DNA of 64,000 nucleotides from Corynebacterium sp. sy039. Lineage in GTDB: Bacteria; Actinomycetota; Actinomycetes; Mycobacteriales; Mycobacteriaceae. The DNA lies in assembly GCF_007904105.1 (NCBI RefSeq), contig NZ_CP042325.1, forward strand, positions 434,001 to 498,000, written 5' to 3'. Position numbers and translations under genes: made by a program. This document shows positions 40,036 to 49,392 of this stretch, piece after piece (the stretch's first letter is position 1; each line of letters opens with the position of its first letter). The notes beneath the pieces are model-generated. The model saw nothing but the letters and a program-made list of their open reading frames with translations, was not told the DNA's origin and ran no database searches.

Positions 40036-41802
40036 TTAATATACTGCGGTTTGGGGCAAAGGTGCAGGAGCTGCCACTGGACCTGGTGCTCCAGCAAGGG
40101 TTTGGTAGCTACGTGCGTGGTAGAACTGAGCAGAATTTTCCAAGACAGTATTGGTGAAGAACCAATCGCATTGGGTGCGTTGTGCGTTGAAATCAACCAC
40201 CATGAAACCGTGATATTTCATGTCGATCCACTGGTGCCAAGGATTTGCTAAGCGCAATGCTTCATAAGCCGTGTTCATGAGTACATCGCCCAAGGCCTCA
40301 GTGCCGGGTTTAGAAACAATTGCTTCATAACCATTAGAAGCAGTGACTGAAGGAGCAACGAATTCCGTTGCTGCAGCTTGGCGATCACCTGCTCGGTAAC
40401 GGGTTGGATTAGCTGGCACGGCAGATGCCCACGATGAGTGAATATCACCTGTCAAGAACACAACATTATTCTTTCCTTGGGCACGTAGAGTATCAACAAG
40501 ACGTTGCCGCTCTGCCATAAAGCCATCCCATTGATCTTGGTTGAGCGCAAGACCGTCGCTTGGCAGACCAAATTGCTCTTGCAACCATGTGTTGATGAGC
40601 GGATCGACGCTTGTCGGTAATGTCATAGGACTGATCATGACTGAGTTACCAATTGCCTGCCACTGGGTTGCCGAACTTTCCAGCACGGAGCTTAACCAAG
40701 CAAATTGTGTCTCGCCTAGTGCAGAGCGTTGTGGATCGCCAGTTGCTCTGAGGAAGTCAGGGTCGCTCTTGAAGAAATTACCCTTTCCGTACATCAATAA
40801 TTGGCGATCACGGTAGGTACGCAGATCGGGCAGAATAAGCTCTACTAGGCTACCAAACTGTAGGTGGCGGTAGAGGTGTGTGCCATTGGCTCCGTCATTG
40901 GAGGTACGTACTGGCATCCATTCATAATACGCCTGGGTAGCAGCTGCTTTGATTGCAGGTACGTCGTCGTTGAGTGTTGCTGAGTTACCACCGAAACCAT
41001 CACGGTATGCATTATCCGCGAATTCGTGGTCATCCCAAATGCTGATCATTGGTTTTGCAGCATGAAGATTGCAGAGATCTACGTCGCGGCGATAGTGCCC
41101 AAGGCGTACTCGGTAATCTTGTAGGGTGGTGGTGCGGTGAGGTGGTTGGGTAGGGCGCACGAGAGTGCCATAGAGGCCAGTGTATTTGCCAGACTCATAT
41201 TCGTAGGTGTAGTCACCTAGGTGAATAATGAACTCGACGTCATTGCGCGCTGCAAGTTCGCGGTAACTAAGGAAATAACCCGCCTCGATATTAGAGCAGG
41301 AAACGACACCAAAGCGTACATTTTGTGGTGTTGCTCCAGCAGCAGGAGCTGTACGAGTGCGACCGACAGGGGAACTTGTGCCACTGAGTGCACCATCAAC
41401 AACGCTGAATCGGTAAAAATAGGTGGTTGCAGGGGCAAGACCAGTAACATTAATTTTTACTGTGTGATCAGAATCAGGGCTGGTTGTGACTTCACCAGCA
41501 GCAATGATGGTGGAGAACTGAGCCTGTGCACTTACTTCCCAGCGTACGCGGGTTGGTGCGCCAAGTCCGGAGCCAGGAACTGCAGCAGCATCAGGGGTGA
41601 GCCTGGTCCAGATGATCACAGAATCAGGCAGTGGGTCACCAGAAGCAACACCGTGCAGGAATCCAGCTGCGGAATCAGGGGTGGAAACATTTGCCTGTGC
41701 ATTCGTGGCGCCAAACGACAAGAAGCCGAGGGTAAGTGCACTAGAGGAGAGGAAAGTACGACGACTGAAACTATGAGCTTTCTTCACTGATGTATCTGAC
41801 AT
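40036..41802 (-). CDS. phoD: Tat-exported PhoD-type alkaline phosphatase/phosphodiesterase
   Basis: A 588-residue metallophosphatase with a twin-arginine signal (FSRRTFLSSSALTLGFLSFG) and predicted cleavage near NAQANV. Core: an N-terminal fibronectin-like domain (about 45-145), then the metal-binding PhoD domain with HLGDYTYEY, SIWDDHEFADN and FLTGDIHSSW. Fe and Ca ligands are expected there. It frees phosphate outside the membrane. ATG at 41802 was chosen; the frame extends to 41847 but the Tat signal fits the later start. Phosphate control (PhoR) is probable from family knowledge, but no clear box was found. Confidence 0.93.
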   Translation of the reverse strand: MSDTSVKKAHSFSRRTFLSSSALTLGFLSFGATNAQANVSTPDSAAGFLHGVASGDPLPDSVIIWTRLTPDAAAVPGSGLGAPTRVRWEVSAQAQFSTIIAAGEVTTSPDSDHTVKINVTGLAPATTYFYRFSVVDGALSGTSSPVGRTRTAPAAGATPQNVRFGVVSCSNIEAGYFLSYRELAARNDVEFIIHLGDYTYEYESGKYTGLYGTLVRPTQPPHRTTTLQDYRVRLGHYRRDVDLCNLHAAKPMISIWDDHEFADNAYRDGFGGNSATLNDDVPAIKAAATQAYYEWMPVRTSNDGANGTHLYRHLQFGSLVELILPDLRTYRDRQLLMYGKGNFFKSDPDFLRATGDPQRSALGETQFAWLSSVLESSATQWQAIGNSVMISPMTLPTSVDPLINTWLQEQFGLPSDGLALNQDQWDGFMAERQRLVDTLRAQGKNNVVFLTGDIHSSWASAVPANPTRYRAGDRQAAATEFVAPSVTASNGYEAIVSKPGTEALGDVLMNTAYEALRLANPWHQWIDMKYHGFMVVDFNAQRTQCDWFFTNTVLENSAQFYHARSYQTLAGAPGPVAAPAPLPQTAVY

Positions 41803-41984
41803 ATAAATATCCAAATTATGTTGCTGATATCTGGGTTCATGAAACACATACCCAAGATTTTTTACGAATTGAGGCTAACGCTATTCGACGAACTTTGCAG
41901 CATGAACAGAAAATGGGGGTAGCCAAGGGGGTGATCTTATGGTTGTGGATGCAATACCATCTGAAAGATATGCAGGATAAGGAC

Positions 41985-42027
41985 AAAAATAGCGTGCCTA
42001 GTATGGAAAAGACATACTAGGCACGCT
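41985..42027 (-). terminator. Rho-independent terminator after accBC
   Basis: A perfect 15-bp stem (41991-42005 with 42013-42027), loop of 7 bases, followed on the minus strand by ATTTTTG. Confidence 0.9.
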
Positions 42028-42064
42028 GCTCTGCTGGCTGACGTGCTATGGGCTCGTTAGTGGA

Positions 42065-43849
42065 TTAATCCTTAATATCAAGCAGTGCTTGACCCTTGGT
42101 TACGCCCTCGCCAGCTGCTACTGCAAGACCGCTAACAGTTCCTGCTTTGTGTGCTTTTACTGGGTTTTCCATCTTCATTGCCTCAAGCACAACGACAACA
42201 TCGCCTTCAGCTACTTCAGCGCCTTCTTCGACATTGACCTTGATAACAGTACCTTGCATTGGTGAGGCAACAGTGTCACCGGATACCCCTGCTTTGGCAC
42301 CACCGGAACGACGTTTCTTGGCCTTCTTCTTCGCACCTGCTGCATTGCCACCGCCGAGAGCGAGATTAGCTGGCAATGCCACCTCTACGCGACGACCATC
42401 AATTTCAACAATAACCTTCTGCGCTGGCTCTTGTGCTTCCTCTTCAGCCTGGTCTGCAGGGTCAACATAAGCAGGAATTGGGTTATCCCATTCTTCTTCG
42501 ATCCACTTGGTGTAGACATCGAATTTCTCCCCGTCACCAACGAATGCAGGGTTTTCTACGATATGACGATGGAAAGGCAAGACAGTAGGCATACCTTCAA
42601 CCACGTATTCAGAAAGCGCACGACGAGAGCGCTCCAGTGCTTCCTCACGTGTTTCACCAAAGACAATGAGCTTAGCTAGCATGGAATCGAATTGACCACC
42701 GATGACAGAGCCTTCCACAATGCCAGAGTCCATGCGGACACCAGAACCTGCAGGCTCAACGTACTTTGTAATCTTGCCCGGTGCAGGCATGAAGTTAGAA
42801 CCAGCGTCTTCACCATTGATACGGAACTCAAATGCGTGTCCGCGTGGAGTTGGATCCTCTTTGATACGTAGCTCTTGACCTTCTGCAATGCGGAATTGTT
42901 CGCGTACCAAATCAAGACCGGTGGTTACTTCGGTCACTGGGTGTTCTACCTGAAGACGCGTATTGACCTCGAGGAAAGAGATTAATCCATCGGAACCAAC
43001 GAGGTACTCAACAGTACCTGCACCGTAGTATCCTGCTTCGCGACAAATACGCTTAGCTGATTCATGCAAAGAGGTGCGCTGCTGCTCAGTAAGGAAAGGT
43101 GCTGGTGCTTCCTCAACGAGTTTCTGGAAACGGCGCTGCAAAGAGCAGTCGCGAGTACCCGCGACAACAACATTGCCATGCTGATCGGCAATAACCTGGC
43201 ACTCGACGTGACGCGCCTTATCTAGATAGCGCTCGACGAAACACTCACCACGACCAAAAGCAGCGGTAGCTTCACGTGTTGCAGATTCGTATAATTCTGC
43301 AACCTCCTCCATCTTATAAGCCACTTTCATACCACGACCGCCACCGCCAAAGGCAGCTTTAATAGCGATTGGTAAGCCGTGTTCTTCAGCGAAAGCAACG
43401 ACTTCAGAAGCATCTTTGACTGGTTCTTTGGTACCAGGAGCCATAGGAGCATCTGCGCGCAATGCAATGTGGCGAGCGGTAACTTTGTCACCCAACTCAC
43501 GGATTGACTGCGGGGAAGGACCGATCCAGATTAAGCCTGCATCAATAACAGCTTGTGCGAAGTCAGCATTTTCAGATAGGAAACCATAACCTGGGTGAAT
43601 GGCATCTGCGCCTGATTTTTGAGCTGCATCAATGATTTTCTCGATTACTAAGTAAGACTCAGCAGAGTTTTGACCACCGAGAGCAAAAGCCTCATCGGCG
43701 AGAGAAACGAAAGGTGCATCTGCATCTGGTTCAGCATAAACCGCAACGCTCGCAATACCTGCATCACGAGCTGCACGAATGACGCGGATAGCGATTTCAC
43801 CACGGTTGGCGATCAGTACCTTTGTAATTTTTTTATTTTCTACAGACAC
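42065..43849 (-). CDS. accBC: Acyl-CoA carboxylase alpha subunit (biotin carboxylase + BCCP)
   Basis: A 594-residue fused subunit. Biotin carboxylase at 8 to about 455: [19 protein letters not shown], the ATP-grasp loop [11 protein letters not shown], and [16 protein letters not shown] basic Lys/Ala linker (about 500-520) leads to the BCCP domain with the biotinylation site EAMKM, Lys 559. It carries carboxybiotin for all acyl-CoA carboxylases of the cell, with the beta subunits DtsR1/DtsR2 and AccE encoded 5-10 kb away and BirA adding the biotin. It is cytoplasmic and close to AccA3 of M. tuberculosis. It is transcribed as a single gene with a strong terminator. Confidence 0.97.
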   Translation of the reverse strand: MSVENKKITKVLIANRGEIAIRVIRAARDAGIASVAVYAEPDADAPFVSLADEAFALGGQNSAESYLVIEKIIDAAQKSGADAIHPGYGFLSENADFAQAVIDAGLIWIGPSPQSIRELGDKVTARHIALRADAPMAPGTKEPVKDASEVVAFAEEHGLPIAIKAAFGGGGRGMKVAYKMEEVAELYESATREATAAFGRGECFVERYLDKARHVECQVIADQHGNVVVAGTRDCSLQRRFQKLVEEAPAPFLTEQQRTSLHESAKRICREAGYYGAGTVEYLVGSDGLISFLEVNTRLQVEHPVTEVTTGLDLVREQFRIAEGQELRIKEDPTPRGHAFEFRINGEDAGSNFMPAPGKITKYVEPAGSGVRMDSGIVEGSVIGGQFDSMLAKLIVFGETREEALERSRRALSEYVVEGMPTVLPFHRHIVENPAFVGDGEKFDVYTKWIEEEWDNPIPAYVDPADQAEEEAQEPAQKVIVEIDGRRVEVALPANLALGGGNAAGAKKKAKKRRSGGAKAGVSGDTVASPMQGTVIKVNVEEGAEVAEGDVVVVLEAMKMENPVKAHKAGTVSGLAVAAGEGVTKGQALLDIKD

Positions 43850-44122
43850 GGTGGATTTCTCCTGATTGTAGTGAGTTCTAGGTCGATACTTAAACTTTTA
43901 CCACCATATTACTGTGCTGCTATCAACAAGACAGTAATAGGTGGAAAAGGAAATAACACATAATATCTTCGCATATTCTGAAGTTAGTTAAAGCAAAAAC
44001 GACAATATTTTTATTTTCTTCGCCACGAAAAGCAATGGGTTCATTCCGCAAAAGGAGTCAGTATATCAATGCTTCATGGATACTTAACTAACGACGGTGG
44101 GAATAAGTTTTTCTGAAGAAAA

Positions 44123-44995
44123 TTATGCAGGTAGGGAACCGCGGATAATAGGGTTACGAACCATATTGCCCCATTCTGCCCAAGAGCCATCATAAATACG
44201 TACGTTTTTAATCCCTACCAGGTATTTAAGAACAAACCAGGTATGGGCAGCCCGCTCTCCAGTTTGGCAGTAAGTAATTATTTCCATGGAGTCATCCAGG
44301 GTTTGGAAAATCTCTTTGAGATTTTCGTGGGAGCGGAAATAAGTATTAGGTAAGATCGTTTTATCCCATGTGATATTCATAGCGCTTGGAATATGACCCT
44401 GTCGTAATGCCCCTTTATGAGGGTAGGAAGTGGAATTTTTGCCAATATATTCATCTTCCTCTCGGACATCAAGCAAAACTGTGTTGTTGTTTTTTTCCAA
44501 CACATCAGTAAAGAAAGCGCGCAAAGGTACATCTACACGCTCTACTACTGGATAATGAGTGGCAGGGTATTCAGGGATGGAAAAAGATGTATCGCGCTCT
44601 TCTGCCATCCAAGCATCACGACCACCATTAAGCAGGCGCACATCTTCATGACCAAAGAGCTTAAAGATCCAAAAAGTAAAAGCAGCCCATGAGTTTGCTT
44701 TATCGCCGTAGATAATGACTGTGTCGTCGCGGCTAATGCCTTTTTCTTCCATCAAAGCCGCGAATTGCTCGCCAGAAATAAAATCTCGAATGCTGCCATC
44801 GTTGAGATCTTTGAGCCAGTTAATCCGAATCGCGCCCGGGATATGACCGATATCGTATAAGAGAGAATCTTCATCAGACTCGATAACACGGATACCATCT
44901 GTTCCTAACCGGGCACTGAGCCAAGCCGCTGAGACAAGGCATTCTGGGTGGGCATAATCCTGTAAAAGTGGGTGTGGATCAAATGGAACTGCCAT
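44123..44995 (-). CDS. sseA: Thiosulfate sulfurtransferase (two-domain rhodanese)
   Basis: A 290-residue protein of two rhodanese domains (about 15-140 and 155-285). The N-terminal domain is inactive in the family; the C-terminal one has the catalytic Cys in YCQTGERAAHTW. Related SseA/ThtR proteins commonly have CRIGER in this loop, so CQTGER is a slight variant. It transfers sulfane sulfur to thiol acceptors in the cytoplasm. Place beside accBC matches Rv3283 and thtR of C. glutamicum. The 44-45.4 kb gap lies upstream. Confidence 0.9.
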   Translation of the reverse strand: MAVPFDPHPLLQDYAHPECLVSAAWLSARLGTDGIRVIESDEDSLLYDIGHIPGAIRINWLKDLNDGSIRDFISGEQFAALMEEKGISRDDTVIIYGDKANSWAAFTFWIFKLFGHEDVRLLNGGRDAWMAEERDTSFSIPEYPATHYPVVERVDVPLRAFFTDVLEKNNNTVLLDVREEDEYIGKNSTSYPHKGALRQGHIPSAMNITWDKTILPNTYFRSHENLKEIFQTLDDSMEIITYCQTGERAAHTWFVLKYLVGIKNVRIYDGSWAEWGNMVRNPIIRGSLPA

Positions 44996-45479
44996 GAATA
45001 ATGAGCCTTTCTTCTACTATGTGGTTCTCATTGTCGTAATTATGTTTATTAGTGGTTTATATCTGCCAAAGCGCATTTATCTGCGTGGCATTCATATTAT
45101 GCACTACGGTGCAAAATTAAAAATACATATCTTAATTTCCATGTCGTAGATAGCATAAATACTAATAAAACCAATTTATGTTGTGTGAGCATTTTTTTCT
45201 TGATATGCAGCCACAGATGGGGGATTGGCAACAGCGTGTCATCGGGTAGGTATTGGGTGAAAACCGAGAAAAATCAAGCTCTCGCTACTGAATAGAGGCT
45301 GTATGTACAGCACAGATGTGTTATTGCTTACTGATTTTCTATTCACTCAGCACATTGAGGCCTAGTTAAATATCATAGAAAGTGTATGCATTATTCCTGA
45401 TTCCTGCTAAGACAATGTTGGTTCAGAATGCTTCACACATCACACTCATAAAACACTCACGTCGGAAAGGCGAATTATC
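44996..45479. other. Intergenic region between sseA and the ATP-grasp gene
   Basis: 484 bases without a credible gene. The region is A/T-rich, holds the divergent promoters, and shows no strong hairpin, repeat, tRNA or riboswitch that I can support. An in-frame run from 45382 overlaps the next gene in another frame and is not taken as real. Confidence 0.6.
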
Positions 45480-46538
45480 GTGCACAAGCGCATTGTTGTT
45501 TTCGAGGTCGAAGGCGGTTCAGATAAATACTTTGATGGACACCGCAAAGACACCATGCCAATTGTTAACGCGATCAAAGCACAAGGCTGGGAAAGCGAAG
45601 TAATTTTCTATCGTCCAGAATGGGCAGAAGCAATTTTCGAGTATGTATCCACTAACTGCGATGCCTATATTTCCAGAGTAAATCCTGGCAATATCCCAGG
45701 CGGTGAAAAAGGATATTTTGATCTACTCAGCAAGCTATCTGATGCTGGTCTTATCGGTATGTCTACTCCAGCAGAGATGATGGCATATGGTGCCAAAGAT
45801 GCGTTAGTAAAGCTCAACGACACTGACCTTGTGCCTGCTGACACTGCAGCCTACTATGATGTGGAAACTTTCCACAATACTTTCCCAACCTCATTGTCGT
45901 ATGGCGAGCGCGTATTAAAACAAAATCGTGGTTCTACTGGTTCTGGTATTTGGCGTGTGCAACTTGAAGACAAAGAACTTGCCGCACAAGTAACCCCAGG
46001 TACTGCATTGCCATTGGATACAAAGTTGCGTTGTACTGAAGCGGTAGATAATCACACAGAAATCCGTGAACTCGGTGAGTTTATGGACTTCTGCGATCAG
46101 TACATCATTGGTGACAACGGTATGCTCGTCGATATGCGCTTTATGCCGCGCATCGTCGAGGGTGAGATCCGCATTCTTCTTGTCGGTCCTCATCCGGTAT
46201 TCGTGGTGCACAAGAAGCCAGCTGAGGGTGGGGATAACTTCTCGGCAACCCTCTTCTCTGGTGCAAAATACACCTATGATAAGCCTGAGTCATGGCAAGA
46301 ACTTATCGATATGTTTGCTCAGGCTCGTCCAGTTATCGCAGAAAAGCTAGGTGGCGACAACATCCCATTGATCTGGACCGCAGACTTCATGCTTGCCGAC
46401 GCTGAGGACGGATCTGACACGTATGTTCTTGGTGAGATCAACTGCTCTTGTGTTGGATTTACCTCGGAATTGGATATGGGTATTCAAGAGCTAGTGGCGA
46501 AAGAAGCTATTGCACGCGTAGAAAAGAAGTTCGCCTAA
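45480..46538 (+). CDS. Cj0069-family ATP-grasp-like protein
   Basis: A 352-residue soluble protein. It resembles the Cj0069 family, with an ATP-grasp-like fold: VLKQNRGSTGSGIWRVQ looks like the ATP-binding loop, and MPRIVEGEIRILLVG with LGEINCSCVGF carries the Glu/Asn that bind metal. The substrate is unknown; ATP-grasp enzymes join a carboxylate to an amine or thiol. The start is GTG with AAGGCGAA about 8 bases upstream. It stands alone between a 484-bp gap and a terminator. Confidence 0.8.
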   Translation: MHKRIVVFEVEGGSDKYFDGHRKDTMPIVNAIKAQGWESEVIFYRPEWAEAIFEYVSTNCDAYISRVNPGNIPGGEKGYFDLLSKLSDAGLIGMSTPAEMMAYGAKDALVKLNDTDLVPADTAAYYDVETFHNTFPTSLSYGERVLKQNRGSTGSGIWRVQLEDKELAAQVTPGTALPLDTKLRCTEAVDNHTEIRELGEFMDFCDQYIIGDNGMLVDMRFMPRIVEGEIRILLVGPHPVFVVHKKPAEGGDNFSATLFSGAKYTYDKPESWQELIDMFAQARPVIAEKLGGDNIPLIWTADFMLADAEDGSDTYVLGEINCSCVGFTSELDMGIQELVAKEAIARVEKKFA

Positions 46539-46570
46539 TACTGCCATTCTTTAATTGTTGTTTGATGCAG

Positions 46571-46597
46571 AAAAGCACCCTTCGGGGTGCTTTTCTT
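46571..46597 (+). terminator. Rho-independent terminator after the ATP-grasp gene
   Basis: AAAAGCACCC, loop TTCG, GGGTGCTTTT then TCTTTAT. A textbook stem with a stable tetraloop. Confidence 0.94.
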
Positions 46598-46646
46598 TAT
46601 GGGTTTAGCCCTTTATGGACTGGATGAGGAATTGCGCCGAGAAAGC

Positions 46647-46671
46647 AAAAACTAATAAAACTAAACACTAT
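46647..46671 (+). repeat. Iteron-like repeat, copy 1
   Basis: A 25-base block made of two AAAACTAA units and ACACTA. It is repeated with one base changed (T to C) 62 bases downstream. The region between the copies is very A/T-rich. Confidence 0.85.
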
Positions 46672-46708
46672 TTTTTATTTTATAAAAAATTTTCCTGCGA
46701 AAATAGAG

Positions 46709-46733
46709 AAAAACTAACAAAACTAAACACTAT
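46709..46733 (+). repeat. Iteron-like repeat, copy 2
   Basis: Second copy of the 25-base block, ending 18 bases before the ATG of the AAA+ gene. It may be an operator or a binding array for the protein encoded next to it. Confidence 0.85.
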
Positions 46734-46751
46734 GTAGCTAGAGTTAGAAAA

Positions 46752-47900
46752 ATGAATATCGCAAATCCATTTACTCCTACCTTCGGTATTACTCCACAGT
46801 ATTTTGTAGGCAGAGATAAAATACTGTCTACGTTTATGGATGGGCTGAAGGTAAAAACAGCAGATGCTCGTCGGATGTTATTGCTATCTGGAGCACGTGG
46901 GGTTGGGAAAACAGTTGCCTTGAATGCTCTCGAAAATACTGCTATCGATAATGGATGGTTGGTGATAAGTGAAACCGCAATACCTGGATTAAAAAATCGA
47001 CTCGTTATGGAGCACCTACCCACTCTCTTATCTGAGTTAGATCCAAAAGCGCAAATTAAACGGATTACCGGTGTGCAAATCCCAGCAGGGTTGGGCGGAG
47101 TGAACTTTCATACTGAGCAGAAATATGTTGCCTCGCCTAGTTTAAGATCCCAATTGACTACGTTGTGTGATTTTTTAGGTAAACATAGCACCGGACTAGT
47201 GCTGAGCATTGATGAATTGCACACAGGGGCATTAGCAGATCTACAAGAAATTGCTGCAACAATTCAACATTTATTTCGCGAAGGTCGACCTATCGCGTTA
47301 ATTATGGCCGGGCTGCCTGAGAACATTGACAAGTTACTTGATGCACCAGGAATTACGTTTCTACGTCGTGCGCAACATGAAGTGCTAGGAGCTCTTGACT
47401 ATGAAAGTGCTCGGCTAGCTTTGGAATTACCTATTCAATCTGAAGGGTTAATGTGGCATCACGATGCTTTGCAGAATACGCTAGAGATTTCTCGAGGGTA
47501 TCCGTATTTGATTCAAGCATTGGGGTCATGCATCTTTGACGCAGCTATGACGTTACAGCAGCGTGAGCTAACACTAGAATTAGTGAAAACTGCTGCTGAA
47601 TCAGCCTTAACTCTTGTAGGGATGAATGTGCATCGTCCTATTTTGCGTTCGCTTAGTGATCGTGAACAGGCATTCCTCTATGCGATGGCACAGGATGAAG
47701 GCTTTTCGCGGGTTAGTGATATAGCCCAGCGGTTAGACGTCAGTAGTAATTACATCAGTCAATATCGAATCCGACTGATGAATAAGCATGTGGTGTATTC
47801 ACCTGTGCATGGGAAAATAAGTTTTGCTATGCCAGGGATGAGGGAGTTCCTCAGGAGAAATAAAGTACAGGTGCTGCCAATGTGGGAAGAAAAAAGTTAA
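46752..47900 (+). CDS. AAA+ ATPase with C-terminal winged helix (Orc1/Cdc6-like architecture)
   Basis: A 382-residue protein. Walker A is GARGVGKT at 47-54, Walker B is LVLSIDE at 149-155, and a lid domain (about 215-290) is followed by a C-terminal winged-helix segment (about 305-375, SRVSDIAQRLDVSSNYISQY). This is the layout of archaeal Orc1/Cdc6 proteins and of AAA_16 ATPases found in mobile or accessory regions. It is not part of the usual accBC-sseA-maf block, so it was probably acquired. The upstream repeats may be its binding sites. Its true role (regulator, transposition helper, or other) is unknown. There is no canonical ribosome site. Confidence 0.75.
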   Translation: MNIANPFTPTFGITPQYFVGRDKILSTFMDGLKVKTADARRMLLLSGARGVGKTVALNALENTAIDNGWLVISETAIPGLKNRLVMEHLPTLLSELDPKAQIKRITGVQIPAGLGGVNFHTEQKYVASPSLRSQLTTLCDFLGKHSTGLVLSIDELHTGALADLQEIAATIQHLFREGRPIALIMAGLPENIDKLLDAPGITFLRRAQHEVLGALDYESARLALELPIQSEGLMWHHDALQNTLEISRGYPYLIQALGSCIFDAAMTLQQRELTLELVKTAAESALTLVGMNVHRPILRSLSDREQAFLYAMAQDEGFSRVSDIAQRLDVSSNYISQYRIRLMNKHVVYSPVHGKISFAMPGMREFLRRNKVQVLPMWEEKS

Positions 47901-47947
47901 TGCACCCAAGTAACGTGGGCTTGAGCACAGCGGCTCAAGCCTGGCAG

Positions 47948-48358
47948 TTATGCGTCAAGTAAGGTGGCAACACAGCTAGGGTCAGCGTCGGAAAGCATTT
48001 GTCGAATACGGTCGTACTCGTTTTGATCGTTAATCATCAGTGAGGCTTTTCCTAGTGCGGCAATTGCACGCAACACACCTTGATTAGGTTCATGTGTGAA
48101 AGGTACTGGACCCCAGCCTTTCCAACCATGAGCACGCAACCTATCGAGACTACGGTGATATCCTGTTCGGGCGAAAGCATAAGCAGTTGCTTTTTCCTGG
48201 TCAGTGGCAGCGTGAGCAATCGCTTCTTCTGCCAAGGTAGCCCACATGAGTGGGCTGTCTGGATGCTCGAGAACAGTGCTATAGGACACGGAACTAGAAA
48301 TATGTTCTGCAGGTAGTGTGACAGGAGGCGGCGCAAGCATATCGTTGAACTTTGTCAT
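47948..48358 (-). CDS. DUF3151 protein
   Basis: A 136-residue protein of a small actinobacterial family (Rv0360c-like) without assigned function. Typical segments are LAEEAIAHA, AYAFARTGYHRSLDRLRAHGWKGWGPVPF and the following HEPNQGVLRAI. It is soluble and has no catalytic motif that I can name. It converges on the AAA+ gene; a weak hairpin (about 47918-47941) lies between. maf lies 54 bp upstream on the same strand. Confidence 0.85.
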   Translation of the reverse strand: MTKFNDMLAPPPVTLPAEHISSSVSYSTVLEHPDSPLMWATLAEEAIAHAATDQEKATAYAFARTGYHRSLDRLRAHGWKGWGPVPFTHEPNQGVLRAIAALGKASLMINDQNEYDRIRQMLSDADPSCVATLLDA

Positions 48359-48412
48359 AAAACTGATTCTGCCAAAGTTTTTGCCCGATGTGAAGATATG
48401 GAAAGATGATGC

Positions 48413-49033
48413 TCAGAGATTCGACCCTGGGGGAGCAGCAGACCAAAAATCAGAAACATTATAGCCGCAGTGATAAAGCGCTCGACGAACAACAGGAAGT
48501 GATAACCCGATTACGCTAGAGGGGTCACCCTCGATTTTATCGATGAACCATCCGCCTAATGCCTCTAGCGTAAAAGCACCAGCGCATTTTAGCGGTTCAC
48601 CACTTCGTGCGTATGCCTCGATATCTTCATCATTCGGATTCGCAAAATGCACAGTGGTGCATGATGCTTCACTATGCGTACCTTGTGGCGTAATAATGTG
48701 GTGCCCTGTAATAAGTTGCGCAGTTTTCGAGCGTTGTGCTTTCCACCTAGCGATTGTGTTGTCGATTGTGTGTGGTTTTCCTTGAAGTGCGCCGTCGATA
48801 AGCAGCATGGAGTCTCCACCAATGATTACATCATGCGGATACTGCGGGGCAATAGATTGTGCTTTGGCTGTGGCAAGCTCTGTAACGATATGCTCTGGTG
48901 TGGCATTGTGCTTGTGGAGCTGCGCAATGAGTTTCTCCTCATCAACATGGGCTGGATGTATGTGCGGTTCGACGCCTGCAGAAAGCAAAATTGCTTTACG
49001 AGAGGGAGAAGCAGAAGCAAGAACAATGCGCAT
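48413..49033 (-). CDS. maf: Maf-family nucleotide pyrophosphatase
   Basis: A 206-residue Maf protein. N-terminal RIVLASASPSRKAILLSAG and central DVIIGGDSMLLIDG are diagnostic; the second contains the catalytic Asp. Maf proteins hydrolyse modified or canonical nucleoside triphosphates (dTTP/UTP or m7GTP) and can influence septation. It lies in the accE-dtsR block as in M. tuberculosis (Rv3282). A 13-bp stem lies directly before its ATG. Confidence 0.92.
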   Translation of the reverse strand: MRIVLASASPSRKAILLSAGVEPHIHPAHVDEEKLIAQLHKHNATPEHIVTELATAKAQSIAPQYPHDVIIGGDSMLLIDGALQGKPHTIDNTIARWKAQRSKTAQLITGHHIITPQGTHSEASCTTVHFANPNDEDIEAYARSGEPLKCAGAFTLEALGGWFIDKIEGDPSSVIGLSLPVVRRALYHCGYNVSDFWSAAPPGSNL

Positions 49034-49038
49034 AGTTA

Positions 49039-49071
49039 AGGGATCTTAGCAAAGAGAATGCTAAGATCCCT
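49039..49071 (-). other. Hairpin directly before the maf start
   Basis: A perfect 13-bp stem (49039-49051 with 49059-49071) with a 7-base loop. On the minus strand the stem base lies 5 bases before the maf ATG, and only a short TT follows it. It could be a weak terminator after accE or a structure that lowers maf translation. Confidence 0.6.
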
Positions 49072-49097
49072 GATAACGTGCGGATAAGCCTGAGTGC

Positions 49098-49346
49098 TTA
49101 GAAGAAACTCACATTGCGAAACGCTGTTGGATTATAGGTGGCAGGTTTGCGGAGTCGTTCCTCGATATTGCCCCAAAGGTTGCGTTCGCGCTCAAGTTCT
49201 TGACTGCTGGACTGAGCAAGACCAGCGAATAAAACGGTGAGGGCGGCAACTTCACTGGCACTAGGATTGCCTTTGAGAACGCGCAGAAAAGGCTGCTTTT
49301 CTGGTTGCTGAGCCTCAGTGTTTTCTTTTTCGGACATGGCATTCAT
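49098..49346 (-). CDS. accE: Acyl-CoA carboxylase epsilon subunit
   Basis: An 82-residue small subunit. LRVLKGNPSASEVAALTVLFAGL (in part) is the family motif and the C-terminal part is W-containing and basic. AccE stabilises the AccBC-DtsR complex in corynebacteria and mycobacteria. ATG at 49346 has AGGA about 7 bases upstream; a later ATG at 49337 lacks a site. It is encoded between dtsR2 (46 bp away) and maf, as in C. glutamicum. Confidence 0.88.
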   Translation of the reverse strand: MNAMSEKENTEAQQPEKQPFLRVLKGNPSASEVAALTVLFAGLAQSSSQELERERNLWGNIEERLRKPATYNPTAFRNVSFF

Positions 49347-49392
49347 CTTCCTGTGTGGACTGTAACAACGAACAACAACGTATTGTTAAGCA

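Noticed and set aside
41221..41790. A 189-codon plus-strand frame opposite the phoD N-terminal half
   Set aside because: Cys- and Ser-rich low-similarity translation of the antisense strand; phoD is clearly real.
41790..42020. A 76-codon plus-strand frame in the gap before phoD
   Set aside because: It begins inside the phoD start region on the opposite strand, has no ribosome site, and ends inside the accBC terminator hairpin.
45382..45603. A 73-codon frame before the ATP-grasp gene
   Set aside because: It overlaps the well-supported ATP-grasp gene in another frame and has no family character.
47918..47941. Hairpin GGCTTGAG/CTCAAGCC between the AAA+ gene and the DUF3151 gene
   Set aside because: No T-run on either side, so a terminator call is not supported.
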